Counted from the stretch's first letter, positions 1 through 7,904 are shown. The stretch is DNA of 38,474 nt from Desulfobulbaceae bacterium (GCA_018335795.1 JAGXRP010000037.1:1-38474); one strand, 5' to 3'. Translations and numbers: made by a program. The notes: a model not told the origin generated them from the letters alone.

Positions 1-157
1 CGCCACCGATGTAATTATTTTCGATATCGCTTATATCAATTTCATCAATAATTTTATTTATTGTCCTAACAGGATGAGTTTCTTTAATCATTTCATCAAG
101 AGATGGGGGAAGTAGAAACGCTTGTGATTGATTATAGTATTTAAACTTTGGTCTCAT
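1..157 (-). CDS. IS1182-family transposase, N-terminal part (gene runs off the window)
   Basis: Read leftward from the ATG at 155-157, this gives 52 codons before the window edge with no stop. The protein begins with a short basic segment, then the motif LLPPSLDEMI followed by a His-Pro-Val-Arg segment and a helix rich in Ile and Asp. That order (aromatic-rich start, LLPPSL, H-x-V-R) is typical of the N-terminal DUF772-like domain of IS1182/IS5-type DDE transposases. The catalytic domain lies outside the window, so I cannot tell whether the gene is intact. The element end seen at about 251-270 fits this gene as the only ORF of the insertion sequence. Family assignment is from memory of related proteins. 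Confidence 0.8.
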   Translation of the reverse strand, partial: MRPKFKYYNQSQAFLLPPSLDEMIKETHPVRTINKIIDEIDISDIENNYIGG

Positions 158-270
158 TGCATCGCTAACTTATTGTTGATTACAGCTGTTATGACGCCGA
201 TTTACACCTAGTATTTTCTCTTTTTTTTCCACAAAAATAACAAAAGTGGCTGCCCTTATGAGACAGCCTC
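1..270 (-). mobile_element. Insertion sequence (IS1182 type), one end
   Basis: About 100 bp upstream of the transposase ATG is a sequence that, read leftward from 270, begins gaggctgtctcataagggc. Ends of the form GGCTGTCTCATAAG are typical of IS1182-like elements in Bacteroidota. The segment 249-269 can also fold (ggctg...cagcc). I place the outer boundary at about 270. The other inverted repeat and the target duplication are outside the window, so the boundary is approximate. Confidence 0.6.
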
Positions 271-292
271 ATCTACGAGGTTGACAATTCTT

Positions 293-446
293 CCCACGGT
301 TAAAACCGTGGGCTATGTTTTTGTCATGTTCCCTTACCCACGAATAAATTCATGGGCTATGATTTCCTTACTCCATCTCCCTTCGACAAGCTCAGGGAGC
401 AGATTGCTTAGCCCATAAATCCATAACCCACGGTTGAAACCGTGGG
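293..446. repeat. Cluster of REP-like hairpins
   Basis: Three related palindromes share the pattern CCCACGGTT-(A/G)AA-ACCGTGGG followed by a conserved flank (GGCTATG or GGCAATG). They lie at 293-312 (strong), 337-356 (degenerate, one mismatched pair) and 427-446 (strong). A different palindromic unit, ctccct...agggag around ttcgacaagct, sits between them at 377-399. None is followed by a consistent T-run in one direction, so they look like dispersed REP/MITE-type repeats, not terminators. They directly abut the IS end. Confidence 0.7.
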
Positions 447-533
447 CAATGTTTTGGTCAAAACGCTGTTGCAGTCCCTACAAAAACAGTCGTGGTGATG
501 TTCTTCAAGCATTTTTTCCCCCACCCAAACAAC

Positions 534-571
534 AAAAGGCTAAACAAAATTCAAATTGAATTAGTTTAGCC
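534..571 (-). terminator. Rho-independent terminator of rpmG
   Basis: The arms ggctaaac (538-545) and gtttagcc (564-571) pair perfectly and the loop itself can fold (attcaa/ttgaat). Read on the minus strand the hairpin is followed by ttttgttgttt. It lies 51 nt past the rpmG stop. Confidence 0.55.
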
Positions 572-621
572 TGTTATTAGGCGTATGCGTAGTAAAAGCA
601 CTATGAGGGGCGGCTGTTACT

Positions 622-801
622 TTACTTTATTTCTTTGTGCAAAGTGTGTTTCTTCATGAATGGATTGTATTTCTTGATTTCCAATCTTGAAGGTGTGTTT
701 TGCTTATTTTTCGTTGTAGAATAACGTGAAGTCGGCACTCCTGCCGCTTTTGCCTCGGTACATTCGACCGTGATTATTATTCTCTGCTCTTTCTTTGCCA
801 T
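622..801 (-). CDS. rpmG: Large ribosomal subunit protein bL33
   Basis: A 59-codon gene, shorter than most ORF length cut-offs. The translation starts [18 protein letters not shown], has a [14 protein letters not shown] segment in the middle and ends [10 protein letters not shown], which matches bL33 along its full usual length. The protein is part of the 50S subunit near the E site. It has a single Cys (in VEC) and lacks the two CxxC pairs of zinc-binding L33 paralogues, so it is the zinc-independent form. It is transcribed leftward, divergent from the Rel gene, and is followed by a hairpin terminator at 538-571. rpmB, its frequent neighbour, is not next to it here. Confidence 0.93.
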   Translation of the reverse strand: MAKKEQRIIITVECTEAKAAGVPTSRYSTTKNKQNTPSRLEIKKYNPFMKKHTLHKEIK

Positions 802-924
802 TTCTATACATTCCTGAGTAATTTACTATCAAAGAACTACAAATGTACGCAAGATTTTCCGAATAGCAAAAAAAATATTTAACTCTTTATTTCGAGATTA
901 TAAAGAAACATATTAACAGGACTT

Positions 925-2979
925 ATGACGCTCGATATTGAAAATAAATTAGAATCTTTCGCAAAAAGTTTCATTCCTACACTCGATTTAGTGCGTTCGA
1001 AGTCTGTTTTCGACGAAGTGAAGCAACTTAAGCTCGGTGATACGGCTTTGGTTACGGCTTTTCTTATCAATGCAGATTTGAGCGACCCAAAGACCAAAAA
1101 GCTGATTGCAGAAAATTTTGGGCAAAAAGTTGCTGAAAATATTGAGCTTCTTCACCGTATCGGAAAGGTTCAATTTCTCGAAACTACAAAAAACATTGCA
1201 TCCTTGCGGAAGCATTTCATCGAATTGACAGAGGAAGTGGAAATTATTTTCATCAAACTTGCCGAACGGCTTTGCAATTTGAATTTTGCCGATAAGGAAA
1301 AGCACGAGGATATTTTGAAATTGTCCGAAGAGGCTCTCTATCTATATTCTCCGATTGCACAACAACTCGGTATCCGAAAATTCTATACCGAGATGGAAGA
1401 TATTGCATTTCGCAACCTGTTCCCGGATGATTTCAATTATTTGGAAAAGATGATAGAAGCCAAACGCAATGTGTTCAACGCTAAATTGAATTCGATGCGG
1501 CACGATTTGAACAAGGTTTTGGAAAAATATTCGATTAAGGCGAAATTTCAAGCCCGTGTTAAAAGACCTTACAGTATTTATCGAAAATTGAAAAAGCAAA
1601 AAATTCCGCTCGATAAAATTTATGATTTGCTGGCTCTCCGCGTGATTATTGATACGGTCGAGCATTGCTATTTGACTCTTGGGGCGGTGCATAGCAATTG
1701 GATTCCGATTGACGGGCGTTTTCGTGATTGGATTTCATTCCCCAAAGCAAACGGCTATCGCTCCATTCAGACAACTGTAGTGACTCGCAATGGCGATAAG
1801 TTCGAAATTCAAATACGTACTGAAGATATGCACCAAGAAGCCGAATACGGTTCGTCGGCACATTGGGCTTACAAGCAAGGAGCTCAAACAACTACAAATA
1901 GTTGGATTGTCAGATTGCGCGAATTCCTCGAAAATGAAGAATATTTCGATAATCCTTATGAAGTTTTCGACAAGTTGAAATCGGAAATGAAGCGGGATTA
2001 CATCAACGTACTCACACCAAAGGGCGAAATATTTTCACTTCCCGAAGGCTCTACTCCTTTGGATTATTCATTCTCGGTTCATACAGATTTGGGCTATAGA
2101 ACGACGGGCGCACGCGTAAACGGAAAGTTTGTTAAGCTGAACACGGAACTAAAATCCGGCGACGTAATTGATATTATAAGCTCCAAAAATTCTTCACCTT
2201 CGCGTGATTGGCTCAAAATTGTCAAAACTAACCGCGCCCGCTCCAAAATTTTGAGATGGTTTAAGAAAAACGAGCAGGAAGTTTTCATTTTCGAGGGCAA
2301 AGTAGCTTGGGAAAAGCTCAAAACCAAGAATGTGAAAAAGCTCAAGGGATTTGACGACGAAAATAAATTCAAAAGTGGGTTGAACAAACTCGGCTACAAA
2401 TCGCCCGATGAATTTTATTATGCAATAGCTAATGGCTCTGCGAAGTGCTCATTGTTCACACTCAAAAGGATTTATCCCGATGCTTTCCGTAAGAAAGATG
2501 ATAATGAGAAAAAGTCGCGAACTTCAAATACAAAAGACGTGATGCCCAAAATCAGTGTTGAGGGTATGAGCGGAATTGAAACTATTTTGGCTAAATGTTG
2601 CAATCCAATTAAAGGCGAGCCTGTAATTGCATACATTACAAAAAGGTCTGAACTGAAGATTCATTCGGCAAATTGCCAATATCTGAAGACGCAAAATCTT
2701 GACCAAAGTAATTTCAAAAAAGCCGAATGGACAGGTGGAGAATCTTATCAAGTCGTCAAATTGCGGATTTTTGGCGAATCCTACTCTAATTTGCTTTCTA
2801 TTGTTGTGGACGAAGCCGACCAATGCAAGCTGAGGATAATGGATTCGTCACGAATTGTCAATCGTGCAGCAACAACGGGCTTATTGCTCGAAATTGAGGT
2901 CAACGACATTAACCAGCTTACGAAATTCACCAATAAATTGAAAAATCACAAATCTGTCGAAAGCGTCAAAAGCGTCTGA
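925..2979 (+). CDS. relA: RelA/SpoT-family (p)ppGpp synthetase with a degenerate hydrolase domain
   Basis: A 684-residue RSH protein that makes the alarmone (p)ppGpp from ATP and GDP/GTP during starvation. Domain order: HD-like region about 1-170, synthetase about 200-320, TGS about 358-418, helical region, Cys-containing zinc-finger-like region about 545-590 (AKCCNP, HSANC) and C-terminal ACT about 605-684. The synthetase has the substrate-binding segment RVKRPYSIYRK (211-221), RFRDWI, PKANGYRS and EIQIRTEDMH. The N-terminus is shorter than in bifunctional Rel, and the metal-binding His-Asp motif that should follow the first helices is replaced (FLINADLSD), while the later part (KLAERLCNLN, YSPIAQQLGI) is recognisable. 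I infer hydrolase activity is lost. AGGA lies just upstream of the ATG. The gene converges on the HAD gene with a 9-nt gap. Confidence 0.93.
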   Translation: MTLDIENKLESFAKSFIPTLDLVRSKSVFDEVKQLKLGDTALVTAFLINADLSDPKTKKLIAENFGQKVAENIELLHRIGKVQFLETTKNIASLRKHFIELTEEVEIIFIKLAERLCNLNFADKEKHEDILKLSEEALYLYSPIAQQLGIRKFYTEMEDIAFRNLFPDDFNYLEKMIEAKRNVFNAKLNSMRHDLNKVLEKYSIKAKFQARVKRPYSIYRKLKKQKIPLDKIYDLLALRVIIDTVEHCYLTLGAVHSNWIPIDGRFRDWISFPKANGYRSIQTTVVTRNGDKFEIQIRTEDMHQEAEYGSSAHWAYKQGAQTTTNSWIVRLREFLENEEYFDNPYEVFDKLKSEMKRDYINVLTPKGEIFSLPEGSTPLDYSFSVHTDLGYRTTGARVNGKFVKLNTELKSGDVIDIISSKNSSPSRDWLKIVKTNRARSKILRWFKKNEQEVFIFEGKVAWEKLKTKNVKKLKGFDDENKFKSGLNKLGYKSPDEFYYAIANGSAKCSLFTLKRIYPDAFRKKDDNEKKSRTSNTKDVMPKISVEGMSGIETILAKCCNPIKGEPVIAYITKRSELKIHSANCQYLKTQNLDQSNFKKAEWTGGESYQVVKLRIFGESYSNLLSIVVDEADQCKLRIMDSSRIVNRAATTGLLLEIEVNDINQLTKFTNKLKNHKSVESVKSV

Positions 2980-2988
2980 TTGCGAGAA

Positions 2989-3720
2989 TTATTCAGTCTC
3001 GAATGCTTGTTTACGTTTAACGATGGCAGCCCGGCGCTGTTTCATTTTCACTTTTGCCAAGATTACATTCTCGAAAATATTTCGAACATCGAAAAAACTT
3101 TTGAATGGATAATGCGGCACTTTGTTGTCGTTGCAGTATCGCGCAAGAAATTTCTTCGCAAAAATTATATCGCTATGCTCGGCAGCACAAAAATCCGAAT
3201 AACCGTCGCCAATATAAACTATAATAGCTTCTTCCGGCGAATTAGTCAGCAATACGTTCCGTTTACACGAGGCGCTCAGGCAATTGCAGGATTCGTCAGC
3301 TCCGTAAAATTCCGGAGAAATTTTGTCGCTAAAATTCAATTTATTGGCATATAAAGGTAAAGCGGAAAGACCTGCCAATTCAAGAAGTGGCTCGATATAC
3401 TCGCGAAAACCGTCACTAACAAGAGTTAGTTCAATTCCGCGTTCTTGGCAAAAATTCACGAAATCTACAAAATAGGGGTCAATTTCAAATTCTTTGGCAA
3501 AATCGGCAATGATTTCCGTATTCAGCTTATTGTCCAAAGTCTCTGTGATGCGATACCAATAAGTCTTTATGTCAATTTCGCCGCTTTTGAGCATTTTGCT
3601 CAATTCGTCAAATTCGCCGAAACGCTTGAAAATTTCATCTCCTAAGTCCTTAAAAGTCACAGTTCCATCAAAATCACAGAAAATTTTTATTACGAAATTC
3701 ATTTTTTTATCTACAGCCAT
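2989..3720 (-). CDS. HAD-superfamily phosphatase, MtnX-like
   Basis: About 243 residues. HAD motif I is KIFCDFDGTVT (nucleophile Asp in D-F-D-G-T), motif II is LVSDGF, and motif IV is YIGDGYSDFCAA followed by FAKK. The C-terminal YPFKSFFDV and the internal CKRN segment resemble the MtnX/DKMTPPase-like subgroup (methionine-salvage 2-hydroxy-3-keto-5-methylthiopentenyl-1-phosphate phosphatase), but I see no other methionine-salvage gene nearby, so the substrate is open. The open frame runs upstream to 3960 but that part overlaps cdsA on the other strand. I prefer the ATG at 3720; the ATG at 3702, directly before KIFCDFDGT, is also possible. No clear ribosome binding site precedes either. Confidence 0.8.
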   Translation of the reverse strand: MAVDKKMNFVIKIFCDFDGTVTFKDLGDEIFKRFGEFDELSKMLKSGEIDIKTYWYRITETLDNKLNTEIIADFAKEFEIDPYFVDFVNFCQERGIELTLVSDGFREYIEPLLELAGLSALPLYANKLNFSDKISPEFYGADESCNCLSASCKRNVLLTNSPEEAIIVYIGDGYSDFCAAEHSDIIFAKKFLARYCNDNKVPHYPFKSFFDVRNIFENVILAKVKMKQRRAAIVKRKQAFETE

Positions 3721-3761
3721 AACATTTAAAAAGATTAAATTCTTATTTTGCAAAATTAATA

Positions 3762-4679
3762 ATGGTAAAATTAAGAAAAAAGGCGGAACAATTGAACGAA
3801 CTATCCAAACGTACCTTGGTAGGCGTTGTCGGGATACCATTTGCATTGGTAGTAACTTACTTGGGCTCATGGTATTTTGCATCTGTCGTAATTTTGCTTT
3901 CGGTGTTGGCATTGTGGGAATATTATACTTTAGCTGAAAGGAAAAACGCCCGCCCTGCAAAGTATTTTGGACTCGTAATGAACGTAGCGATGCTGCTCAA
4001 TTTTTATTTATTTTTCGACAAAGGATATTTCGCAATTGTAATGTTTGCACAACTTAGCGTCCTATTTGTTGGCTCCATGTTAATACAACTATATATGCGG
4101 AACGAGCAAGCGATTGTTAATTTGGCTACAACCGTTGCCGGTGTATTGTATATGACATTCCTTTTGGGTCCATTACTTCTATTGCGAGAATTTGCTTCAG
4201 TCATTCAAATGTTTGATACTTTCGGGATGTCCGGCAATTATCTTAATGACCCGGTATTTTTGGAAAACAGCACTTGGGGAATTTTTGTCATTATCATTTT
4301 CTTTGCAATTTGGATTTGCGATTCAGCTGCATATTTCATTGGCAAAGCCTATGGCAAAAACAAGTTGTTCGCGAGAGTAAGCCCGAAAAAGACTTGGGAA
4401 GGAGCAATTGCAGGATTAGTATTCGCAGTTTTATCATTTTATACATTCAGTCTATTCTTTTTGCCCGAACTGCCGGCAATCCATGCAATTGTGCTCGGTA
4501 TAATCGTCGGGACTGCAGGGCAAATTGGCGACCTCGCAGAATCGCAACTTAAACGCGATGCAGAAGTCAAGGACAGTTCAGATATAATTCCCGGTCACGG
4601 TGGTGTGCTTGATAGATTTGACAGCATTATGTTTGTTAGTCCGATAATTTTGATATATTTACTCCTTTCGAATATTTGA
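3762..4679 (+). CDS. cdsA: Phosphatidate cytidylyltransferase (CDP-diacylglycerol synthase)
   Basis: A 305-residue inner-membrane enzyme that makes CDP-diacylglycerol from CTP and phosphatidate, the branch point to all phospholipids. Several hydrophobic segments span about 20-230. The family signature is complete near the C-terminus: SQLKRDAEVKDSSDIIPGHG, then GVLDRFD, matching S-x-x-KR-x4-KD-x-x-x2-P-x-HGG-x-DR-x-D. SPKKTWEG upstream is also conserved. The start codon lies 41 nt from the divergent HAD gene. No strong Shine-Dalgarno is visible, but the N-terminus (basic, then membrane segment) has normal length. A terminator follows at 4684-4718. Confidence 0.95.
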   Translation: MVKLRKKAEQLNELSKRTLVGVVGIPFALVVTYLGSWYFASVVILLSVLALWEYYTLAERKNARPAKYFGLVMNVAMLLNFYLFFDKGYFAIVMFAQLSVLFVGSMLIQLYMRNEQAIVNLATTVAGVLYMTFLLGPLLLLREFASVIQMFDTFGMSGNYLNDPVFLENSTWGIFVIIIFFAIWICDSAAYFIGKAYGKNKLFARVSPKKTWEGAIAGLVFAVLSFYTFSLFFLPELPAIHAIVLGIIVGTAGQIGDLAESQLKRDAEVKDSSDIIPGHGGVLDRFDSIMFVSPIILIYLLLSNI

Positions 4680-4683
4680 TTTG

Positions 4684-4718
4684 ATAAGGGCTATTCGCAA
4701 GAACAGCTCTTATTTTTT
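4684..4718 (+). terminator. Terminator after cdsA
   Basis: The stem is ataagggct (4684-4692) with agctcttat (4705-4713), one G-U pair. The loop is about 12 nt and a T-run follows directly (4713-4718). Confidence 0.7.
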
Positions 4719-5219
4719 GTGCTAAAGCAAGGACTGAAGAGCGTTCTGTGCGAAAATCTTAGGAAAGTAAAAAAAATTTCAATTTTTATTTGGAAATCTC
4801 AAAAACTCTATTTAGATTTGCATTGGTACTATATACACTATGAACAATTGTGTTAAAATGATAAATGATTCTGAATATAAAAGTTCTAATTTAGTTCACA
4901 GAAGTGGATACGTGGATACGTGGATACGTGGATACGTGGAACGACGCACAACATACAAGATTATTGTAAGTACTTATTCAATTCTTATAAACAGCTGACA
5001 GAGGAAAAACCGTACTCGAAAAAGCAAAAAATCTATACTATATATACAAACGCAAAGCATCTCCTACCAAGAAGAGAGCGAGGTGCAATTTGAGAGCGTG
5101 TTGAACTCTTGCCTCACGGGGAGTGGCGAGCAGTAGAATCCCCTTTCAATTAGTATCGCGTTTTATTTTATGTTTTATGTTCAAAATAAAAAATTATTAA
5201 CAAATCATTGAGTAAAACA
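4719..5219. other. Gene-free stretch of about 500 bp
   Basis: No reading frame or RNA gene that I recognise. It holds the 8-bp tandem repeat at 4904-4940 and, at about 5053-5160, a block richer in G and C than its surroundings (with short pairings such as cttgcc/ggcgag and gggga/tcccc). That block resembles a remnant of foreign DNA but has no open frame on either strand. The last 60 bases before the next gene are almost pure A+T and probably contain its promoter, though I could not place -33/-7 elements with confidence. Confidence 0.5.
4904..4940. repeat. 8-bp tandem repeat, 4.6 copies
   Basis: The unit gtggatac is repeated four times without a mismatch, followed by a partial gtgga. It is outside any gene, about 280 bp upstream of a secreted-protein gene. 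Perfect short tandem repeats of this kind can change copy number by slippage. Confidence 0.9.
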
Positions 5220-5810
5220 ATGAAAACATTATTATTTTTAATCGCATTCTTTTTGATTCAAATTGAATTATTCGCTCAATGCCCTCCGGATTATGATGGT
5301 CCTGAAACAGTAACAATACAAGTTTGCGAGGGTTGTTCAATACAAGCCACTTGGTGCTGTGGCACAGTAATAACACTATTTGGAAATAAACCGGCAATAC
5401 ATTTTTCAGATATTTTAGTAATTGGTGAAAATTGTATTAATTGTTTGGATTGGGCTATGACTCCAAGTGGTTGGGGTGTACCAGCAATTCCTTGGGAGTT
5501 GCTTATCGGGGCTGTTATGGGTTCCCATAAATTATGTTATGAAGTACCTCCTGTACTACCACCATGTGACCCAGCACCACCAGCCTCGTATAATATGATT
5601 GTAACAAATGGCGGCTGTTATACTCGAACTGAAACTTTGGAGGGAATTAGATATACACCTTGTGATACCGATGTACAAGCACTTTGTTATGAAAACTACA
5701 AGATTTGCTGGGAATTTGTAAATGGAGATTGGAGTGTAAGAGTTGAGGGTAGTAATAAACAACCAGCGTTCAATTGCATGGCACCGGATTGTTACCCAAT
5801 GTGCGAATGA
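5220..5810 (+). CDS. Secreted cysteine-rich protein of unknown function
   Basis: 196 residues. A typical signal peptide (MKTLLFLIAFF..., ending LFAQ) should be cleaved by signal peptidase I before the first Cys; the residues around it do not form a lipobox. The mature part has 16 Cys in about 176 residues, with VCEGC, WCCG, NCINC and a C-terminal cluster CMAPDCYPMCE. The even number fits up to eight disulfides in a periplasmic or exported protein. I do not recognise the family, and there is no T9SS tail. A TTG four codons upstream (5208) is an alternative start; the ATG gives the better signal peptide. The next gene, 75 nt downstream on the same strand, is T9SS-sorted and equally AT-rich, so the two may be expressed together. 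Confidence 0.75.
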   Translation: MKTLLFLIAFFLIQIELFAQCPPDYDGPETVTIQVCEGCSIQATWCCGTVITLFGNKPAIHFSDILVIGENCINCLDWAMTPSGWGVPAIPWELLIGAVMGSHKLCYEVPPVLPPCDPAPPASYNMIVTNGGCYTRTETLEGIRYTPCDTDVQALCYENYKICWEFVNGDWSVRVEGSNKQPAFNCMAPDCYPMCE

Positions 5811-5826
5811 TAACTTTTACAGGCAT

Positions 5827-5856
5827 AAGGCAGTGAAATATTATTTCGACTGCCTT
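5827..5856. terminator. Hairpin between the two secreted-protein genes
   Basis: Arms aaggcag/ctgcctt plus an inner gaaata/tatttc stem form a long, nearly continuous hairpin 16 nt after the stop of the Cys-rich gene. The downstream T-run is weak (gtgtcgttt), so it may attenuate or protect the 3' end and need not fully terminate. Confidence 0.45.
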
Positions 5857-5885
5857 GTGTCGTTTAATAATATTAAGGAACTACT

Positions 5886-7301
5886 ATGAAAATCGTACTT
5901 ACCATTTTAATCGCTTTATTCGTTTGGATGAATGCTGCATTCGCCCAAAGCCAAACACCAAGTTTGAAGTTTACAAGCAAATTCAATGACATTGATATTA
6001 TCAAATCAAGTACCAGATCAATTAATGTTGGCGATACATTATTATTTATTTCATCGGAGTATAATGATGATTATTTAAATATCTGTTTTGACAATAAATG
6101 TCTTAAATATTCAAATATTGAAATGGGAATTGATAATCCTGCGTATTTAAGATTGTTTGACGCTGAACATGTTCACAAAAACGACAACATACTCTGGATT
6201 TTAACACTTGATGGTATATTTATGTTTGATGGTGAAAATATTACTAGAAATACAAAATTATTGAAAATCCCTGATTCCCCATATAAAGGTTATTTTAATT
6301 TTGGTTTGTATAAACACTCTAACGGAGATATTTATATTTCAGGTACTAATCAACATTTGATAAAATATGATGGTATTAAATATGATACAATAGTTTCTCC
6401 TTTTAGTGACGAAGAAATTGGTATCAAGGGGAAGAGTCCTCAAACTAATTTAATAGGCATAGATAATAAAATCTATTTTCGTACAGTACAAGCTGATTTA
6501 GCATATTTGGATATTGAATCCCAAGAGTATCATTATCCTTTTGTGAAAGATGCTATAATTAATAATTTCTTAGCTGAAGAAGAATTATTACCTGATGCTC
6601 AACCTTTAATCAAAAATTTAAGAAAATATGGGGATAAATTATTTTTGTTTATTGACAATCTTAAGATTTCAAGTTTTTTTTATTTTGATGGAGAAAATAT
6701 AGAAAAAGTAGAACTCGACAAAGATATAATATTCCTTCAAGACTCATTATATAAAATTACTAATATATATATCGATAGTAAACTTAGAAAATGGTGTAAT
6801 CTACCATCTCAAAGAACAATTTATCCGCCTTACGATAAAAAGGAACACTATTTTATTATAGACAAAAACAATAATTATTTCAGGATTGAACCCGATAAAT
6901 ACGGATTTAACCCTTTAACAAATTTTTATGGATTACATGAGTTTAGCAATGGAACAACATATTTAAACATAAGTGGTGGTTTTTTAGTTGATGACCCACT
7001 TGGAGTTTCGGTAACTGAAAGCGTTCCATCTTTCTTTTTGAACAAAGTACGACCAAATCCGTTCAAAGACAGAGCACTAGTAGAATTAACCGCTACACGA
7101 GCTGCAATAGACAACATGAAAGTAGAAATCTTTGATTATTTGGGTCAAAGCATCAGGCAAATTGAACCTTTCATTACATATCAACCATCAAACGGACATG
7201 CAATTCTCGAATTAGAGACCGACGGAATTCGTCCGGGTTACTACTATCTCGTACTCACAGACCATAATGATACTCGTACAATGCCGATAATGATTAAGTA
7301 A
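5886..7301 (+). CDS. Exported propeller-like protein with type IX secretion sorting domain
   Basis: 471 residues. Signal peptide about 1-20 (ends AFAQ). The body has short repeated segments such as LTLDGIFMFDGENI and NQHLIKYDGIKYD, resembling blades of a two-component-regulator-type beta-propeller, but too diverged to count. The last 80 residues are a T9SS type A sorting domain: VRPNPFKDRA, then VEIFDYLGQSIRQ, then ELETDGIRPGYYYLVL and a basic end (MPIMIK). Family knowledge predicts outer-membrane passage by T9SS with removal of the tail. AAGGA precedes the ATG by 9 nt. The first two-thirds of the gene is visibly more AT-rich than neighbouring housekeeping genes. Biological role unknown. Confidence 0.85.
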   Translation: MKIVLTILIALFVWMNAAFAQSQTPSLKFTSKFNDIDIIKSSTRSINVGDTLLFISSEYNDDYLNICFDNKCLKYSNIEMGIDNPAYLRLFDAEHVHKNDNILWILTLDGIFMFDGENITRNTKLLKIPDSPYKGYFNFGLYKHSNGDIYISGTNQHLIKYDGIKYDTIVSPFSDEEIGIKGKSPQTNLIGIDNKIYFRTVQADLAYLDIESQEYHYPFVKDAIINNFLAEEELLPDAQPLIKNLRKYGDKLFLFIDNLKISSFFYFDGENIEKVELDKDIIFLQDSLYKITNIYIDSKLRKWCNLPSQRTIYPPYDKKEHYFIIDKNNNYFRIEPDKYGFNPLTNFYGLHEFSNGTTYLNISGGFLVDDPLGVSVTESVPSFFLNKVRPNPFKDRALVELTATRAAIDNMKVEIFDYLGQSIRQIEPFITYQPSNGHAILELETDGIRPGYYYLVLTDHNDTRTMPIMIK

Positions 7302-7349
7302 ATTGGAATTTTCCTCCCATCAGTTGTAACACCTGACGAAAAAAACACC

Positions 7350-7379
7350 AGTAGGGACACGGCGCGCCGTGTCCCTACT
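7350..7379. repeat. Perfect 30-bp palindrome (REP-like)
   Basis: Every base from 7350 to 7379 pairs around the centre ggcg|cgcc; the arms read agtagggacac and its complement. There is no T-run of terminator type. It lies between the T9SS-sorted gene and nuoA. Sequences of the form TAGGGACACGG..CCGTGTCCCTA recur in many bacterial genomes as dispersed repeats, so I take it as one copy of a mobile palindromic repeat. Confidence 0.75.
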
Positions 7380-7547
7380 TAATATTAAATATTTTGGACA
7401 GAACACTGTTATGTTCCTTCATGATTAGCTTAGGGCGTGTTCCGTTTGCTAATTTTTGTTATCGTTTTATAAATTTTTTTGTTTATTTGGAATGAATAAG
7501 CTAAATTTGAACTTCGTAAAGTTCGAAATTTAAGGAATTTGAATAAA

Positions 7548-7904
7548 ATGTTAGTTGATTATTTACCGGTGTTCATAATGATAGTGTTGGGCGGCATTGT
7601 CGGGCTAGCCTTTTTGTTTGGCTCTGAATATCTCGGCGCAAGGCGTTCAACAGAAGTGAAGAAATCCACGTACGAATCGGGGATGGTGCCTCGCGGTACA
7701 GCAAGAAATCGCTTCACAATTAAGTTTTACATGGTAGCTGTAAGCTTTTTGATATTCGATATCGAAGTAGTGTTCATGTATCCATGGGCAGTACAATTGA
7801 AAGAAATCGGCTTTACGGCTTTTTGGGCAATGTTAGTGTTCATAGTAATTCTCTTCGCAGGGTATTTCTATGAATTGAAAAAAGGAGGATTCGAATGGGA
7901 TTAG
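7548..7904 (+). CDS. nuoA: NADH-quinone oxidoreductase subunit A
   Basis: 118 residues with three membrane helices (about 6-28, 60-82, 88-108). Hallmarks are KKSTYESGM around residue 40-48 and the segment [21 protein letters not shown], with the acidic residues of helix 2 (D and E in FDIEVVF). This is a small membrane subunit of complex I that, with NuoH, J and K, borders the quinone cavity. The ATG at 7548 has AAGGA 11 nt upstream; a TTG at 7539 would be only 2 nt from it. The stop overlaps the nuoB start by 10 nt, and the nuoB Shine-Dalgarno (aaaggagga) lies within nuoA. Confidence 0.96.
   Translation: MLVDYLPVFIMIVLGGIVGLAFLFGSEYLGARRSTEVKKSTYESGMVPRGTARNRFTIKFYMVAVSFLIFDIEVVFMYPWAVQLKEIGFTAFWAMLVFIVILFAGYFYELKKGGFEWD

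Noticed and set aside
293-312. An intrinsic terminator
   Set aside because: No T-run follows the hairpin and the same palindrome with its flank recurs at 427-446, which points to a dispersed repeat.
622-801. A zinc-dependent bL33 paralogue under zinc control
   Set aside because: Only one Cys is present; the two CxxC pairs are absent, so this is the zinc-independent form.
2980-3354. A plus-strand ORF of 124 codons after the Rel gene
   Set aside because: It lies wholly opposite the HAD phosphatase gene, whose motifs are clear, and has no motif of its own.
3721-3960. N-terminal extension of the HAD phosphatase
   Set aside because: The extension is antisense to the start of cdsA and precedes the normal N-terminus (KIFCDFDGT) by about 90 residues.
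5053-5160. A tRNA or other structured RNA in the GC-richer block
   Set aside because: There is no T-loop (GGTTCGA-type) sequence, no cloverleaf pairing and no match to an RNA family that I know.
5220-5280. Lipoprotein signal in the Cys-rich protein
   Set aside because: The residues before the first Cys (LFAQ) do not form a lipobox; Gln at -1 is not accepted.
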